A stretch of DNA of 47,941 nt. It comes from Fidelibacterota bacterium (GTDB lineage: Bacteria > Fidelibacterota > Marinisomatia > SCGC-AAA003-L08 > JACNLC01). Position numbers and translations under genes: made by a program. Positions 27,903-38,200 of this stretch are shown here, one piece after another (position 1 is the stretch's first letter; every line of letters begins with the position of its first letter). Location of the stretch: positions 1 to 47,941 of the forward strand of contig JABMOW010000119.1 in assembly GCA_013204025.1 (NCBI GenBank). Reading direction: 5' to 3'. The notes beneath the pieces were generated by a model. That model searched no databases. It was not told the DNA's origin and worked only from the letters and a program-made list of their open reading frames with translations.

Positions 27903-29930
27903 ATGCAACGATATAAATCATATTTAAACTCTCTGTTATTGGGACTATTATTGATCGCCGGATCTGCAATTTTGAAAGCTGAAACCAGGATCGACCACCA
28001 CTATCTCTACGTGGAACTGAATCCAGAGACACACACCTTAACGGGCAGGGATAAATTGGAAATCACCACCACAGATAGATTCTGGGAATTCGCTCTGTCT
28101 GCAAATTTGGAAGTGATCAACCTGCAGATAAAAGGCAAAACTCGGGAATATGAGATTATTCCGGTTGATCAGAAAACTGGTTCTCGCTTGAGCACAGTGA
28201 GAATAGCACGCAAACTATTAGAAAAACCTGATCAGGTCATCGACATTTCCTACAAAGGAACGTTTTTTGAGCCTGCAGATGAGGTTGAGTTCAGCCGTGA
28301 AAAAATTGCCATGGAGATCACAGCTACCATATCAGAAGAAGGAGCATTCTTGTCGCCTTCGGGCGGATTTTATCCGATGGCGGACGAAAAACTTTCCCTG
28401 TACGATACCGTCATCAAACTCCCAATGAAATGGGATGCTGTCAGTGAAGGGACACTACTGGATTCACGTCGTAGCAATGGGCAAACCGAAGTCACCTACC
28501 GAACCGATCATGCTCTGGATGGTATCCATATTACGGCTGCCAAATGGGTGGTCAGTTCGAAAACCGTGGATGGTGTTACCTTTTTTACTTATTTTTTCGA
28601 GGAGGATAGTTCTCTGGCCGGTGAGTATCTGGACATGAGTATTGAATACGTGAAAATGTATTCGGAGATGCTTTCGCCTTATCCCTTTTCAAAATTTGCA
28701 GTGGTGGAAAATTTCTTCCCAACCGGATATGGGATGCCTTCGTACACCGTTCTTGGTAGATCTGTTGTTCGCCTGCCGTTCATCGTCTATACATCTCTGG
28801 GGCACGAAGTCCTTCACAACTGGTGGGGGAATTCTGTATTTGTGGGTGATGGGGGAAACTGGTGTGAAGGTCTCACCACCTATCTGGCGGACTATCTGTA
28901 CAAACTGCAGAGCAGTGAGTCGTCAGCACGGCAGTATCGGAAGGATATCCTGAAAGACCTTACCGTCTATGTGAATGACGGAAATGAATTTCCAGTCGGC
29001 GAATTCACAAGTCGAACCGATGATGCCTCCCGTGCCATCGGGTATGGAAAAGTGGCGATGATCTTTCATATGTTAGAAAATCAATTAGGCAGTGAAACGT
29101 TTCAAGCAGGTCTTAAAATAATTCTCGATAATTTCCAGTACAAATACGCTACATGGGATGATTTTTTCACCGCGTTCGAATTGGCAGGGGATACCAACTT
29201 AGCAGATTTCAAAGCACAATGGATTCATGGAACGAGTGCTCCGATATTAAGCATAGAAACGCAGGGGGATGCCCTGTACCTGAATCAGTCCGACCCGGTT
29301 AGAGCCATGAATGTTGAGATTAATACTTTGGACGTAGCGGGGAATCATACCTCATCCACATTATTTATTGATTCAGAACAGACGGTGATCCCCATTTCTA
29401 ATTGGGGTGAGATTTCAGAAGTCCGTGTGGACGAAAATTATAATGTATTACGAAAACTCCATGACAGCGAAATGGATCCCACTATTCGTGAGACTCTTTC
29501 TGAAGAAAATTTAGTATTCATTGTTCCGGAATTGACCCCGGAATGGAAAGAGATTGCTCGATCATTTAATGGATATTTATCCGAAAATTCGGTAGCAGAT
29601 ATCCGTCTTCATGCACCATCGGATATCCCGGGAACGCTGGTTTTTCTGGGTACTCACCCCAAATCGTTGGATGCCATGAAGTTAAACGGAACCTTCAATG
29701 TGTATGGTGATGAACTAGATGCATCTGCAAATTGCCTGGTCTGGGCGTTCAAGCAATCCAATGGTAAACCGGGACTGGTCATTTACTCCACCGACTCTAG
29801 GGAACTCATCCCCGTAGCGCGAAAACTTCCTCATTATGGAAAGTATGGATACCTGGTCTTTAACCATGGTCAAAATACCATGAAGGGATTTCATCAAACA
29901 CAGGAATCACCTCTGGTCTGGCGTAAATAG
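27903..29930 (+). CDS. M1-family aminopeptidase (gluzincin)
   Basis: I start at the ATG giving MQRYKSYLNSLLLGLLLIAG rather than an upstream TTG, because the signal peptide (to about residue 29) begins there and AGGA precedes it. The zinc motif HEVLH (His301-His305) is followed by NWWGN and, 16 residues on, Glu322 in NWCEGLTTY, slightly shorter than the usual 18. The family's GxMEN motif is not obvious; GMPSYTVLG stands near its place. The C-terminal 200 residues are beta-rich and unassigned. It is secreted, probably periplasmic, and co-transcribed with the M16 gene, giving an oligopeptide-degrading pair. Confidence 0.85.
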   Translation: MQRYKSYLNSLLLGLLLIAGSAILKAETRIDHHYLYVELNPETHTLTGRDKLEITTTDRFWEFALSANLEVINLQIKGKTREYEIIPVDQKTGSRLSTVRIARKLLEKPDQVIDISYKGTFFEPADEVEFSREKIAMEITATISEEGAFLSPSGGFYPMADEKLSLYDTVIKLPMKWDAVSEGTLLDSRRSNGQTEVTYRTDHALDGIHITAAKWVVSSKTVDGVTFFTYFFEEDSSLAGEYLDMSIEYVKMYSEMLSPYPFSKFAVVENFFPTGYGMPSYTVLGRSVVRLPFIVYTSLGHEVLHNWWGNSVFVGDGGNWCEGLTTYLADYLYKLQSSESSARQYRKDILKDLTVYVNDGNEFPVGEFTSRTDDASRAIGYGKVAMIFHMLENQLGSETFQAGLKIILDNFQYKYATWDDFFTAFELAGDTNLADFKAQWIHGTSAPILSIETQGDALYLNQSDPVRAMNVEINTLDVAGNHTSSTLFIDSEQTVIPISNWGEISEVRVDENYNVLRKLHDSEMDPTIRETLSEENLVFIVPELTPEWKEIARSFNGYLSENSVADIRLHAPSDIPGTLVFLGTHPKSLDAMKLNGTFNVYGDELDASANCLVWAFKQSNGKPGLVIYSTDSRELIPVARKLPHYGKYGYLVFNHGQNTMKGFHQTQESPLVWRK

Positions 29931-30201
29931 CGTCGAAAAAAATCCCAATCATTTAAGGTAAGGCATGCCTGATCGTTCTGAATCATGGAATAAAACTTTG
30001 CCACAGACAACACGTAGATAACCTCCGATTTTCTGTATTCGATTGCCCCAATATCGTCAATTTATAATTTATATCTATTTTTAATTTGGGCGTATCTCGT
30101 CTGTTTCCTTAATTTCCTGCCAGAGTTTAGAGATTATAATCTCATGATGCTTATGTATCGATTAAGACTTAATAAATGTCTTAGCAATTTTTGGAGTTAA
30201 C

Positions 30202-30840
30202 ATGGAACATATCAATCGACTTTCCCTCTTTTTCTTCGTAGGGCTTCTATTATCTCAACCGCCGCCACCTCAAAATCTCGTTTTCTATTATTCCGAATCA
30301 TGTGATATTTTATATTGGAATTCTCCAGAGGATGCAAACGTGGATTATTACAATATTTATAAAGATGGTGTATTTCACGACTTATCAGAAGTAACCAATT
30401 ATGAAGACTGCAATGCAGTTCATGACACAAATTATTGTTATACCGTCAGATCAGTAGATACAATCTGGGAGTCTGATGATTCAAATGAGGTATGTGGCAC
30501 CTGGATACCCAATCAAGTGCCTACGATCATTTATTATGAAACCAATGATGGTTCAATCTCCATTGAATGGAATCCTGGTTTCGGTTATTTTAACGAGGGT
30601 TTTGAAGTGTTCAGAGATAATAATTTTATAGTATCACTCAATCCGGATGTTACTTCCTACGAAGACACCCCGCTTGGAATGGACGTTGAATATTGTTATT
30701 GTGTTGTGGGTTTGTCTATGGAGGGTCCCACCGAACCATCAAACACCATCCGTGCTGTTCCTCGGTTTTGTCCGATGATGGGGGATATCAATTTTGACGC
30801 TGAAATTGACGTACTGGACATCTTACTGAATGTGGATTGA
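30202..30840 (+). CDS. Secreted fibronectin type III-like protein with broken dockerin tag
   Basis: A signal peptide (residues 1-19) is followed by two fibronectin III-like domains: NLVFYYSESCDILYWNSPED with YYNIYKDGV, then VPTIIYYETNDGSISIEWNP with FEVFRDN. At the end the first dockerin loop (GDINFDAEIDVLDI) is complete, but the frame stops right after NVD. The second loop, CADMNGDGVLDVLDIVIKV, continues in another frame to 30934. One base of shift would restore it. GGAG five bases before the ATG supports the start. Either a recent frameshift or a sequencing error truncates the tag. Confidence 0.7.
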   Translation: MEHINRLSLFFFVGLLLSQPPPPQNLVFYYSESCDILYWNSPEDANVDYYNIYKDGVFHDLSEVTNYEDCNAVHDTNYCYTVRSVDTIWESDDSNEVCGTWIPNQVPTIIYYETNDGSISIEWNPGFGYFNEGFEVFRDNNFIVSLNPDVTSYEDTPLGMDVEYCYCVVGLSMEGPTEPSNTIRAVPRFCPMMGDINFDAEIDVLDILLNVD

Positions 30841-30934
30841 CTCCATCTGCCCTTGTGCCGACATGAATGGGGATGGCGTACTGGATGTGTTAGATATCGT
30901 GATAAAGGTGGATATCATTCTCGGAGACGGATAA
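30841..30934 (+). pseudogene. Out-of-frame second dockerin loop of the preceding gene
   Basis: Read one frame over, these bases encode SICPCADMNGDGVLDVLDI and then a VIKVDIILGDG tail and a TAA. This matches the second half of the dockerin tags in the other secreted proteins of the window, including the CxC before ADMN. Confidence 0.75.
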
Positions 30935-30970
30935 AGATTCGATTTGAGGTATAATCCGGAAATTCATTAT

Positions 30971-31000
30971 GGTAGAGACGCAAAATTTTACGTCTCTACC
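30971..31000. repeat. REP-like palindrome
   Basis: GGTAGAGACG and CGTCTCTACC form a perfect ten-base-pair stem around CAAAATTTTA, whose AAAA/TTTT can pair further. Palindromes built on GTAGAGACGCAAAATTTTGCG are recurrent in several bacterial genomes, and this one lies 113 bases from a transposase remnant of the REP-associated type. Confidence 0.65.
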
Positions 31001-31112
31001 GTCAGAAACAACACAAAATAAATTTGATTCCCAATCAAAATATTTGGCATCGATTATCCTGGGATTTAAAATTGGGGTGACCAAATAAATGCGCACGCAT
31101 ACAGATATTTAC

Positions 31113-31232
31113 ATGGTTTTGCAACGCGATTATTACGAACACATTATCCGTGGCGACAGACCATATTTTAAAATATCAGAATACATTCAACAAAATCCGT
31201 TGAAATGGCAGGATGATAAATACCATGCATAA
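31113..31232 (+). pseudogene. C-terminal remnant of a REP-associated tyrosine transposase (RAYT, IS200-like)
   Basis: The 39 codons to the TAA read VLQRDYYEHIIRGDRP, then KISEYIQQNPLKWQDDK. This matches the conserved end of Y1-type RAYT transposases (WQRNYYEHIIR ... YIxxNPxKW). The catalytic Tyr and HUH region are missing, and only about 20 odd bases of possible homologous sequence lie upstream. The nearby REP-like palindrome is the expected substrate. Its end overlaps the start region of the next gene. Confidence 0.75.
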
Positions 31233-32601
31233 ATTCATAGACAGGGTAATAATTGTACGATTCCATCTGGTAATATTCCTGATGATTTCCTCTCCAATCT
31301 TATTATCCCAGCATATTTCAGATGAGCAGGCACACTCCTTTATCCATTATCTGATTCAGGATTCAGACTCAATCAGTGAATACTTTTCCACATCGGAAAT
31401 CGAACTTTCAAATCGTCTTGGAATCCACTATACCGAACAGGACCGAAAATATTTAATTTCGTACGACATCGATGAAGATATCAAATCGAAGATTAGTCGA
31501 GAAGAGATATTCTACGATTTAACCATCGTTCCTTTTAATGATGGTTATTCGAAAGTGTTCTTTTCAGTATCTGATCCGAAATATGAAAAAGAATTTTTCT
31601 TCAAGGGTGATAAATATATTTCTCCCGTTTCATATTATACTCGGCAATGGCAACAAATCGTCAGTCCTCATTTTAAAATTCTGATCAGCGATGGGGATCG
31701 GTTCAATGGTTATTGCATAGATCATCTGGAAAAATTCTTTCTGAAAATGACGGAAATTTTAGAATTCGATACAGATCAACTTGACAGAATCGAATCCGCG
31801 AAAATCTTATATTATTTGTGTAAGGACACTGATGAAATCGAGAAGCTAACAGGATATCCGTCCCGTGGGATGGTCATACTAGCATCGGATGCGGTTATCA
31901 CCACCTATCCAGTGCACCATCATGAGTTGTGTCACCTACTGATCAATTATAAATTGCAAAATCTACCCGTGTACACACATCCTTTTTTTCAGGAAGGATT
32001 TGCCGTTGCTTTTGGCGGTCGCGGAGGGAAAGAGCCAAATGTCATTTTGAACCTCGGTATGTATTTATCCAATTCAGGCTTGCTTGACTACACGGGTCTG
32101 AGTAGTAAGGCGAATTTTTATCAAAATGATCCGTCACTCAGTTATCCGGTCAGTGGATTGTATTCCTCATTTCTGGTGGATCAACTGGGGATTGAAGATT
32201 ATCTGAAACTCTATCAAAAGTACAGCGGAAGTGCGAAGGATGTGGATGGATTTCTCATAGCACCGGAAGATCTCCCTGAATCGTTGAAATGGCAACACTT
32301 CCTCCAGAAATCAGAGTTGAGTTCAATCACTTTTGACGTGCCAGATCGAGAGATTACAAGCATCACCGATGATGATTTTGCTAAAATAGGTGAAGATTCC
32401 ACCCGGTATTATTTTGAAGTGAAAGATACACTTTTGATAAAATGCGGTAAAGCAGACAAGAACTACCGGAGCTTAAAATTCAACGAAAATTTCCCATCGA
32501 GATTGTACGCAGGTGAAACATATCTCATTCTGGTCAATGAAACGGAACTATCCGTTTACAATTTATTCACCAACAATTTAATTGACAGTTTCGATAACTG
32601 A
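31225..32601 (+). CDS. Secreted gluzincin-like zinc metallopeptidase
   Basis: I prefer the ATG at MHKFIDRVIIV, four codons inside the longest frame, because AGGA lies 11 bases upstream; the spacing is long and the start uncertain. A signal peptide ends near LLSQ. The zinc motif HELCH (His233-His237) sits in HHHELCHLLINY, and 19 residues later FFQEGFAVAFGG supplies Glu257, the third ligand of gluzincins. No closer family is recognised. The C-terminal 120 residues are beta-rich. The gene overlaps a RAYT remnant at its start, and a truncated MBL-fold gene converges on its end. Confidence 0.65.
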   Translation: MHKFIDRVIIVRFHLVIFLMISSPILLSQHISDEQAHSFIHYLIQDSDSISEYFSTSEIELSNRLGIHYTEQDRKYLISYDIDEDIKSKISREEIFYDLTIVPFNDGYSKVFFSVSDPKYEKEFFFKGDKYISPVSYYTRQWQQIVSPHFKILISDGDRFNGYCIDHLEKFFLKMTEILEFDTDQLDRIESAKILYYLCKDTDEIEKLTGYPSRGMVILASDAVITTYPVHHHELCHLLINYKLQNLPVYTHPFFQEGFAVAFGGRGGKEPNVILNLGMYLSNSGLLDYTGLSSKANFYQNDPSLSYPVSGLYSSFLVDQLGIEDYLKLYQKYSGSAKDVDGFLIAPEDLPESLKWQHFLQKSELSSITFDVPDREITSITDDDFAKIGEDSTRYYFEVKDTLLIKCGKADKNYRSLKFNENFPSRLYAGETYLILVNETELSVYNLFTNNLIDSFDN

Positions 32602-32882
32602 CTGATCAGTGCAGAATCCAGATGGTCGAAATGGTGATGGGTGATGAGAATGAGATCGGCTTTCGGCAAATCGGAATAATCTGCAAACCGGCTGCACGGA
32701 TCTACATAAATGATTTTCTGCTGATAGTCAAACCGGAGTGACCCGTGAGAGATAAATGTAATGCCCAGATCACCACCTGATGTGCTGATGGTGTCGGATT
32801 CAAAAGAGGATTGCCCAGCTATTAATGATAAATACACACATATGTTTAAGAAAAAATTTGTTGTGTTTCCGATTAAACTCAC
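32556..32882 (-). pseudogene. Truncated MBL-fold metallohydrolase (UlaG-like)
   Basis: The frame (GTG start) has a signal-like N-terminus, then ITFISHGSLRFDY, IIYVDPCSRFADYSDLPKAD and LILITHHHFDHLD. These are the first strands and the HxHxDH-type metal motif (THHHFDHLD) of an MBL-fold hydrolase. Such proteins are normally 220-260 residues, but homology stops near residue 96, about 32594, close to the stop of the convergent gene; the last twelve residues are read from its antisense strand. Further metal ligands are missing, so it should be inactive. A deletion during the nearby rearrangements is the simplest cause. Confidence 0.65.
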
Positions 32883-32944
32883 CTTTTAATCTTTTCTGTT
32901 TATCTTGAAGGACGACTGAGTCATGACCTATGTCGGTTTACAGA

Positions 32945-35161
32945 TTAAAAACGCCTCTTCTTCAATAGCAGCGTATTTGTAATGACACTCACTGATGAAA
33001 ATGCCATGGCAGCGCCGGCAAGCATGGGATTCATCAGATGACCGGTGAAGGGGTATAAAATTCCCATGGCAATGGGAATCCCGACAATATTATAGAAAAA
33101 TGCCCAAAACAAATTCTGGCGGATTTTCTTTACCACTGCTCGACTGATCGCCAGAGCGTTTTTGACACCGGTGAGGTCAGGCCTGATGAGAACCACATCG
33201 GCTGTTTCGATCGCCACATCCGTGCCAGTACTGATGGAAATCCCTACATCAGCGGTCGCCAATGCGGGGGCATCGTTTACGCCATCACCCACCATGGCAA
33301 CGATCCTGCCTTGAGCTTTTAGTTCATTTACTTTTTTCGATTTGTCCGCAGGGAGAATTTCCGACATGATATTTTGAATGCCAATGGTCTGTCCCACAAT
33401 TTTCGCAGTTTTTTCATTGTCCCCGGTGATCATCCATATTTCATGGCCATGTTTCTGCAGATCGAACACCACCTGTTCAGTCTCACCGCGAATTTCATCG
33501 GATACGGCTATCAATCCCAGCCACGCACCATCCAAAGCGGCATGGATGACGGTTTTCCCCTGGTTCTTATATTTTGAATCGCATTCTACAGCTCTGTCTG
33601 GAAGGGTAATATTTTCTCGTTTTAGATAGGCTAATGATCCGGTATGTGCAGGTTTTCCCGTATGCCCATCAGGAATACCTTTGATCTTTCCGAAAATACC
33701 CAGTCCCGATACGGCTTTAAAGGAATCCACAGGATAAAAGGAGACACTTTCACCTTCAAGATAAGTGACGATAGTGGAGGCTATGTGATGTTCTGAAAGA
33801 CTTTCCAGTGAGAACAGTACTTTTTGAAATAAACGGATATCCCCTGCATGCTCGAAATTGGTCACGGAGGATCGACCCGTGGTTAGCGTACCGGTTTTAT
33901 CGAAAATGATAGTATCCACCTTGCTCATCCTCTCAAGGTCTTCTGCAGATTTGAAATGAATGCCCAAATTTGCACCGATACCAGTCCCGACCACCATGGC
34001 AGTAGGTGTAGCCAAACCAAGTGCACAGGGGCAGGCAATAATCAATACAGATACAAAAATGTTTATCGCAAATACCAGCGGTTCACCGACGATCAACCAG
34101 TATGCGGTACCAATGAGCGCCAGGGACAAAACTACAGGAACAAAAACCGACGCGACTTTATCAGCCAACGCCTGAATGGGCGCTTTCGATCCCTGTGCTT
34201 CTCGAACCATTTGGACGATACGTGCAAACAGAGTTTCGCTTCCGACTTTTTGAGCTTCCATAATAAAATGCCCGGACGTATTGATGGTGGCTCCTGTGAC
34301 CTGATCACCGTCCTCCTTTTTAGCAGGAACCGATTCACCAGTAATTGCAGATTCATCAACATATGAACTTCCTTCGATGACCAAACCGTCAACGGGGATC
34401 TGACTACCCGGTTTTATCTGGATCTGATCACCTACCTGAATTTCACCCACTGGGATTTCTGTCCAGACATCATTGCGCTTAACCCATCCGGTTTTTGGGG
34501 CACTATCCAACAGTGCTGTGAGAGCTTCTGTCGTTCGACCTTTGGCTTTGGCTTCTAACCATCTACCAAGAGTGATGAATAAAAGTATCACTCCAGCACT
34601 TTCGAAATACAATTTCTCAAATCCGTTAATTTCTAAACCGAATAAGAGATTCACTGACGAAATGATGGAATAGATATAGGCAGAACCTGTTCCAAGCGCT
34701 ACCAAACTGTTCATATTGGGGGATTTAAACAGTAAGGATTTTAATCCATGCCGGAAGTATTCATTACCTATCAGAACGATGGGTGTAGTCAGTATAAACT
34801 GGAAGAGGATAGAATTTTTTCCCGGGGCACCTGGAGTTGCAAACATCTCCCACATTGCAAACACAAACAAGGGGATACCCAGGATTGCCATACTATAAAA
34901 CCGTTTTTTCCAACGAGCAGTCTCGCGGGATTGTCTTTGTGTTAGATTTTCCTTAGTATTTTCAACGAGGGAATAACCTGCTTTATTCAGGGATTTTTTG
35001 AGCAATTTAGGAGGTAATGGAGTTTGGGTATCTATAGTAGCACTTTTCAGTGTGAGATTGACAGATACGTCTTTAACGCCTTTGACTCGTTTAAGTACTT
35101 TCTCAACGTTTGAGACACAGGCGGCGCAATGCATGCCTTCGATAAAGTATGTTGTTTTCAT
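32945..35161 (-). CDS. copA: Copper-translocating P1B-type ATPase CopA
   Basis: The 738-residue protein has one N-terminal heavy-metal domain with GMHCAAC (Cys12, Cys15), the TGES phosphatase motif (274-277), the CPC metal site in the membrane (377-379), phosphorylation motif DKTGTLT (from Asp421) and the C-terminal MVGDGVNDAPAL hinge. These are all hallmarks of Cu(I) export ATPases. Eight membrane helices are expected. It exports copper from the cytosol. No other copper gene or CueR-type regulator lies nearby, and there is no clear ribosome-binding site. Confidence 0.93.
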   Translation of the reverse strand: MKTTYFIEGMHCAACVSNVEKVLKRVKGVKDVSVNLTLKSATIDTQTPLPPKLLKKSLNKAGYSLVENTKENLTQRQSRETARWKKRFYSMAILGIPLFVFAMWEMFATPGAPGKNSILFQFILTTPIVLIGNEYFRHGLKSLLFKSPNMNSLVALGTGSAYIYSIISSVNLLFGLEINGFEKLYFESAGVILLFITLGRWLEAKAKGRTTEALTALLDSAPKTGWVKRNDVWTEIPVGEIQVGDQIQIKPGSQIPVDGLVIEGSSYVDESAITGESVPAKKEDGDQVTGATINTSGHFIMEAQKVGSETLFARIVQMVREAQGSKAPIQALADKVASVFVPVVLSLALIGTAYWLIVGEPLVFAINIFVSVLIIACPCALGLATPTAMVVGTGIGANLGIHFKSAEDLERMSKVDTIIFDKTGTLTTGRSSVTNFEHAGDIRLFQKVLFSLESLSEHHIASTIVTYLEGESVSFYPVDSFKAVSGLGIFGKIKGIPDGHTGKPAHTGSLAYLKRENITLPDRAVECDSKYKNQGKTVIHAALDGAWLGLIAVSDEIRGETEQVVFDLQKHGHEIWMITGDNEKTAKIVGQTIGIQNIMSEILPADKSKKVNELKAQGRIVAMVGDGVNDAPALATADVGISISTGTDVAIETADVVLIRPDLTGVKNALAISRAVVKKIRQNLFWAFFYNIVGIPIAMGILYPFTGHLMNPMLAGAAMAFSSVSVITNTLLLKKRRF

Positions 35162-35287
35162 TAATTAATCAGTGATGTTGCGGTGACGGTAATTTATGCT
35201 ATTATGTTTTCCTGCAACACCTGGATTTTAAAATGATTCAAAATTCAATAATTTTCTTTTCAGAAAGAATATTTGACTAGCAAAATA

Positions 35288-38200
35288 CTATGGAGTGACG
35301 ATCAAATTAACGATCATGATCACATCCAAAACATCAAGATCTCCGTCGCTATTTAAGTCGCCAGCCATGTATTCATATGCACCGGCATTCTGTTCTCCCA
35401 TGATTATGGACACAATATACACAATATCCAGAACGTCAATCATCGTATCGTAATTCAGATCTCCGGGAAGTATCTGGACTCCGGTTACGTCAATAAACCC
35501 AGTTCTGAGAGCATTCCCTTGATACATTGCCCATTGGCTGGATGTGCCAGAAGACTTGATGTCGATAGCTGAAATTCCATGGTCGGTGCCGGTGATAAGC
35601 TCCAGATCACCATCTGCATCAGTATCAGCAACGATAGGTGAACACTCCAGATTAAAGCCAACTATCATAGGAAATTCAGGATAAGATGTGCCGTCCAGCT
35701 CATGAACGAATAGCATACCGGTTTTCCCGGCGGTAATGACTTCAACATTTCCGTCATTATTGATATCAGCAAATACTGAATTACTGCTGACCTGCTGATC
35801 CAGTTGGTGAGGCCAACCAGGGATATCGTTTCCAAATCCATTCACGGCAAACAACATTCCGTTATCATTCCCAAAGAATATCATTAATTCTGAATCTGTC
35901 TGAAGAATGGATGGGGATGACCGAATCACTGAACCAGTTGGATAATTGAAAATGACTTCCCCTTCGTGATTCAACAAGTATAAAAATTGATCGTCACAAC
36001 CAAAAAGAATCTCATAATTACCATCGGATTCAAGGTCAAACAAAACAGGAGATGTGCGGATTTTACCACCGGTAGTGAATGGAAATCCATCAGCAACGTC
36101 CCCGTTGTCATAAATCAACCATAGATGGTTGCTATCCGTGCCGAAAACCATATCAGCCTTGCCATTGGCATTAAAATCTGCCAGAGCAACGGATTCATAT
36201 ACTTTCTCATTGATAGTTACGGGGAAGCCAGCAACATCAGAACCATCCGGGTTTACCGCAAAAAGTTGTCCCGTTGTCGCCATGGATGCAAATATGATCT
36301 CCAATTCTTCGTCATCATCAACATTCCCAATAGATGGAGTACCGATTAAAAATTGGTTGGCATAGTAATCTGTTTCCACAGTTCCATCGGCTGAAAGAAT
36401 GTAGAGATGCTTGCTTTTTGAAGAAACAACGATCTCAATCTCGCCGTCCATATCAATATCAGCAGCGGCAGGTGCACCCCAAATCTGGTCTCCCGTATCG
36501 AAAGGCCAAGCTCCGGTAACAGGTGTACCATCAGAGTATAATGCGTGCAACATACCGGAATAATCTCCGAAAATAATCTCTTGACTTCCGTTTCCGTCAA
36601 GATCAATTGCAAGAGGCGAGCTAATGACTTTATTATCCAGCAGAATGGGAAATCCCGCTTGATTGATCTGGATATCAAAATCGATGACCAATAGTTGGGT
36701 AAACACATCGGTTCCGGAACTGCCAAGCAAATCCACCTGGACAAAATGACTGCCAAGAGGAGTGTTTTCGTCAATGGAAACTATCAATTCCGACAATCCT
36801 GGTGAATATCCGAATGGGCCGATATCATTGAAATCCATGGTCGTATTTTCAAGGGTGAGATAAGGGTCAGTTGTGGAAAACTCTCCTGTAAGATTTGAAA
36901 CGGCACCCGGAGATGGATTGTGCAGTGTGAAATTGAGACTTCCAAATTCCCCTGGATTTGCCTCTCCATCACCGTCACCATCAATTTCAGTCATCTGGTA
37001 GTTGTCCACGATCAGTGTAGGTAAATTCCGAAAAGTTACTGTGACGAGATTATCATATTCTGCGATATTGACGGCGCTGATATTTGACGGACTTCCATCG
37101 TAAAATTGTGAATTCGGTTCCGTATGGTTGGCAAAAGTGGTACTACCTGTGGAACCAGGATATGGATCACCCATATCGCTGCCAGATCCATAATTCAGAT
37201 TGTAATTACCATCCGCCTGCTCAAGATCTACCAGATGATGCCAGTCATTGGTGTTTCCGTTCATACTATCGTCAATATGCCAAATAAGCAATCCAGATTC
37301 AACCAGAGTTTGGTCTGACAATATTTTTTGACGGTTTTCGTAAAGGAAGTATTCGTTGGCAACTCCTGTTCCATTCATCCTGTAAACTATGGGATTTTCT
37401 TCAACATTGACCATTTCTACCGTGATAGTAGGATCGTTCACAATCATGGGTGTGATCCATCCCATTTGAATTTTCGACCAGGCGCACATATGAGCGGGAT
37501 ACCAAGGAGAACTTCCGTTCCCTCCCCATGAACCACCGGACATTAATCCCCAGTAACCGATACCGGATGAGGTATAATCCGTATCGTATAGGTCAGGCAA
37601 ACCAAGCGCATGACCAAACTCATGACAAATTACACCACGATAAACCATATTCTGGTTGCCGCCCTGAATCTCGGGATTGATTGTGTATGAATCGATCCAG
37701 ACGCCATCATAGAATCGGGCATTGCCACCTAGATTCCACTTATGCGACCAGATAAAATTTCCGTTACCTTCTTCAGCTCCGCCACCAGCGTGGACAACGT
37801 TTAATGCATCCACCCATCCGTCACCGTCATTGTCAAACTGAGACCAGTCCATTCCCTGTGCCTCAGCATCATCGACGGCTTCAGCGATCATTACGCGGAC
37901 ATTGTCCCAGCCGTTGGGCGCATTGTATCCGTACTCGAAAAAGCTATTATCTGCCATATACCATCCACTAACCACTGAATGAGGGTCAAATTCTCCATAA
38001 GAAATTTCAAGATAAAAGTCCCGGAATCCGCCGGTGGGTCCCTGCGAAGATTCATATCCTATTTGGTTCATCAATAAATCGAAGTCCTGAGTAGTGTAAT
38101 TTGCAGTGAGATCGGGAAATTCAATCAGCAGGAGAGGGATATTAAAATCTATTCGGTCAACTTGGGTCAGATCAGGTAAATGTAAATCTGTAGGTTGCTC

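Noticed and set aside
29961-29970. Ten-base palindrome AGGCATGCCT
   Set aside because: Short and single; no clear partner gene or second copy.
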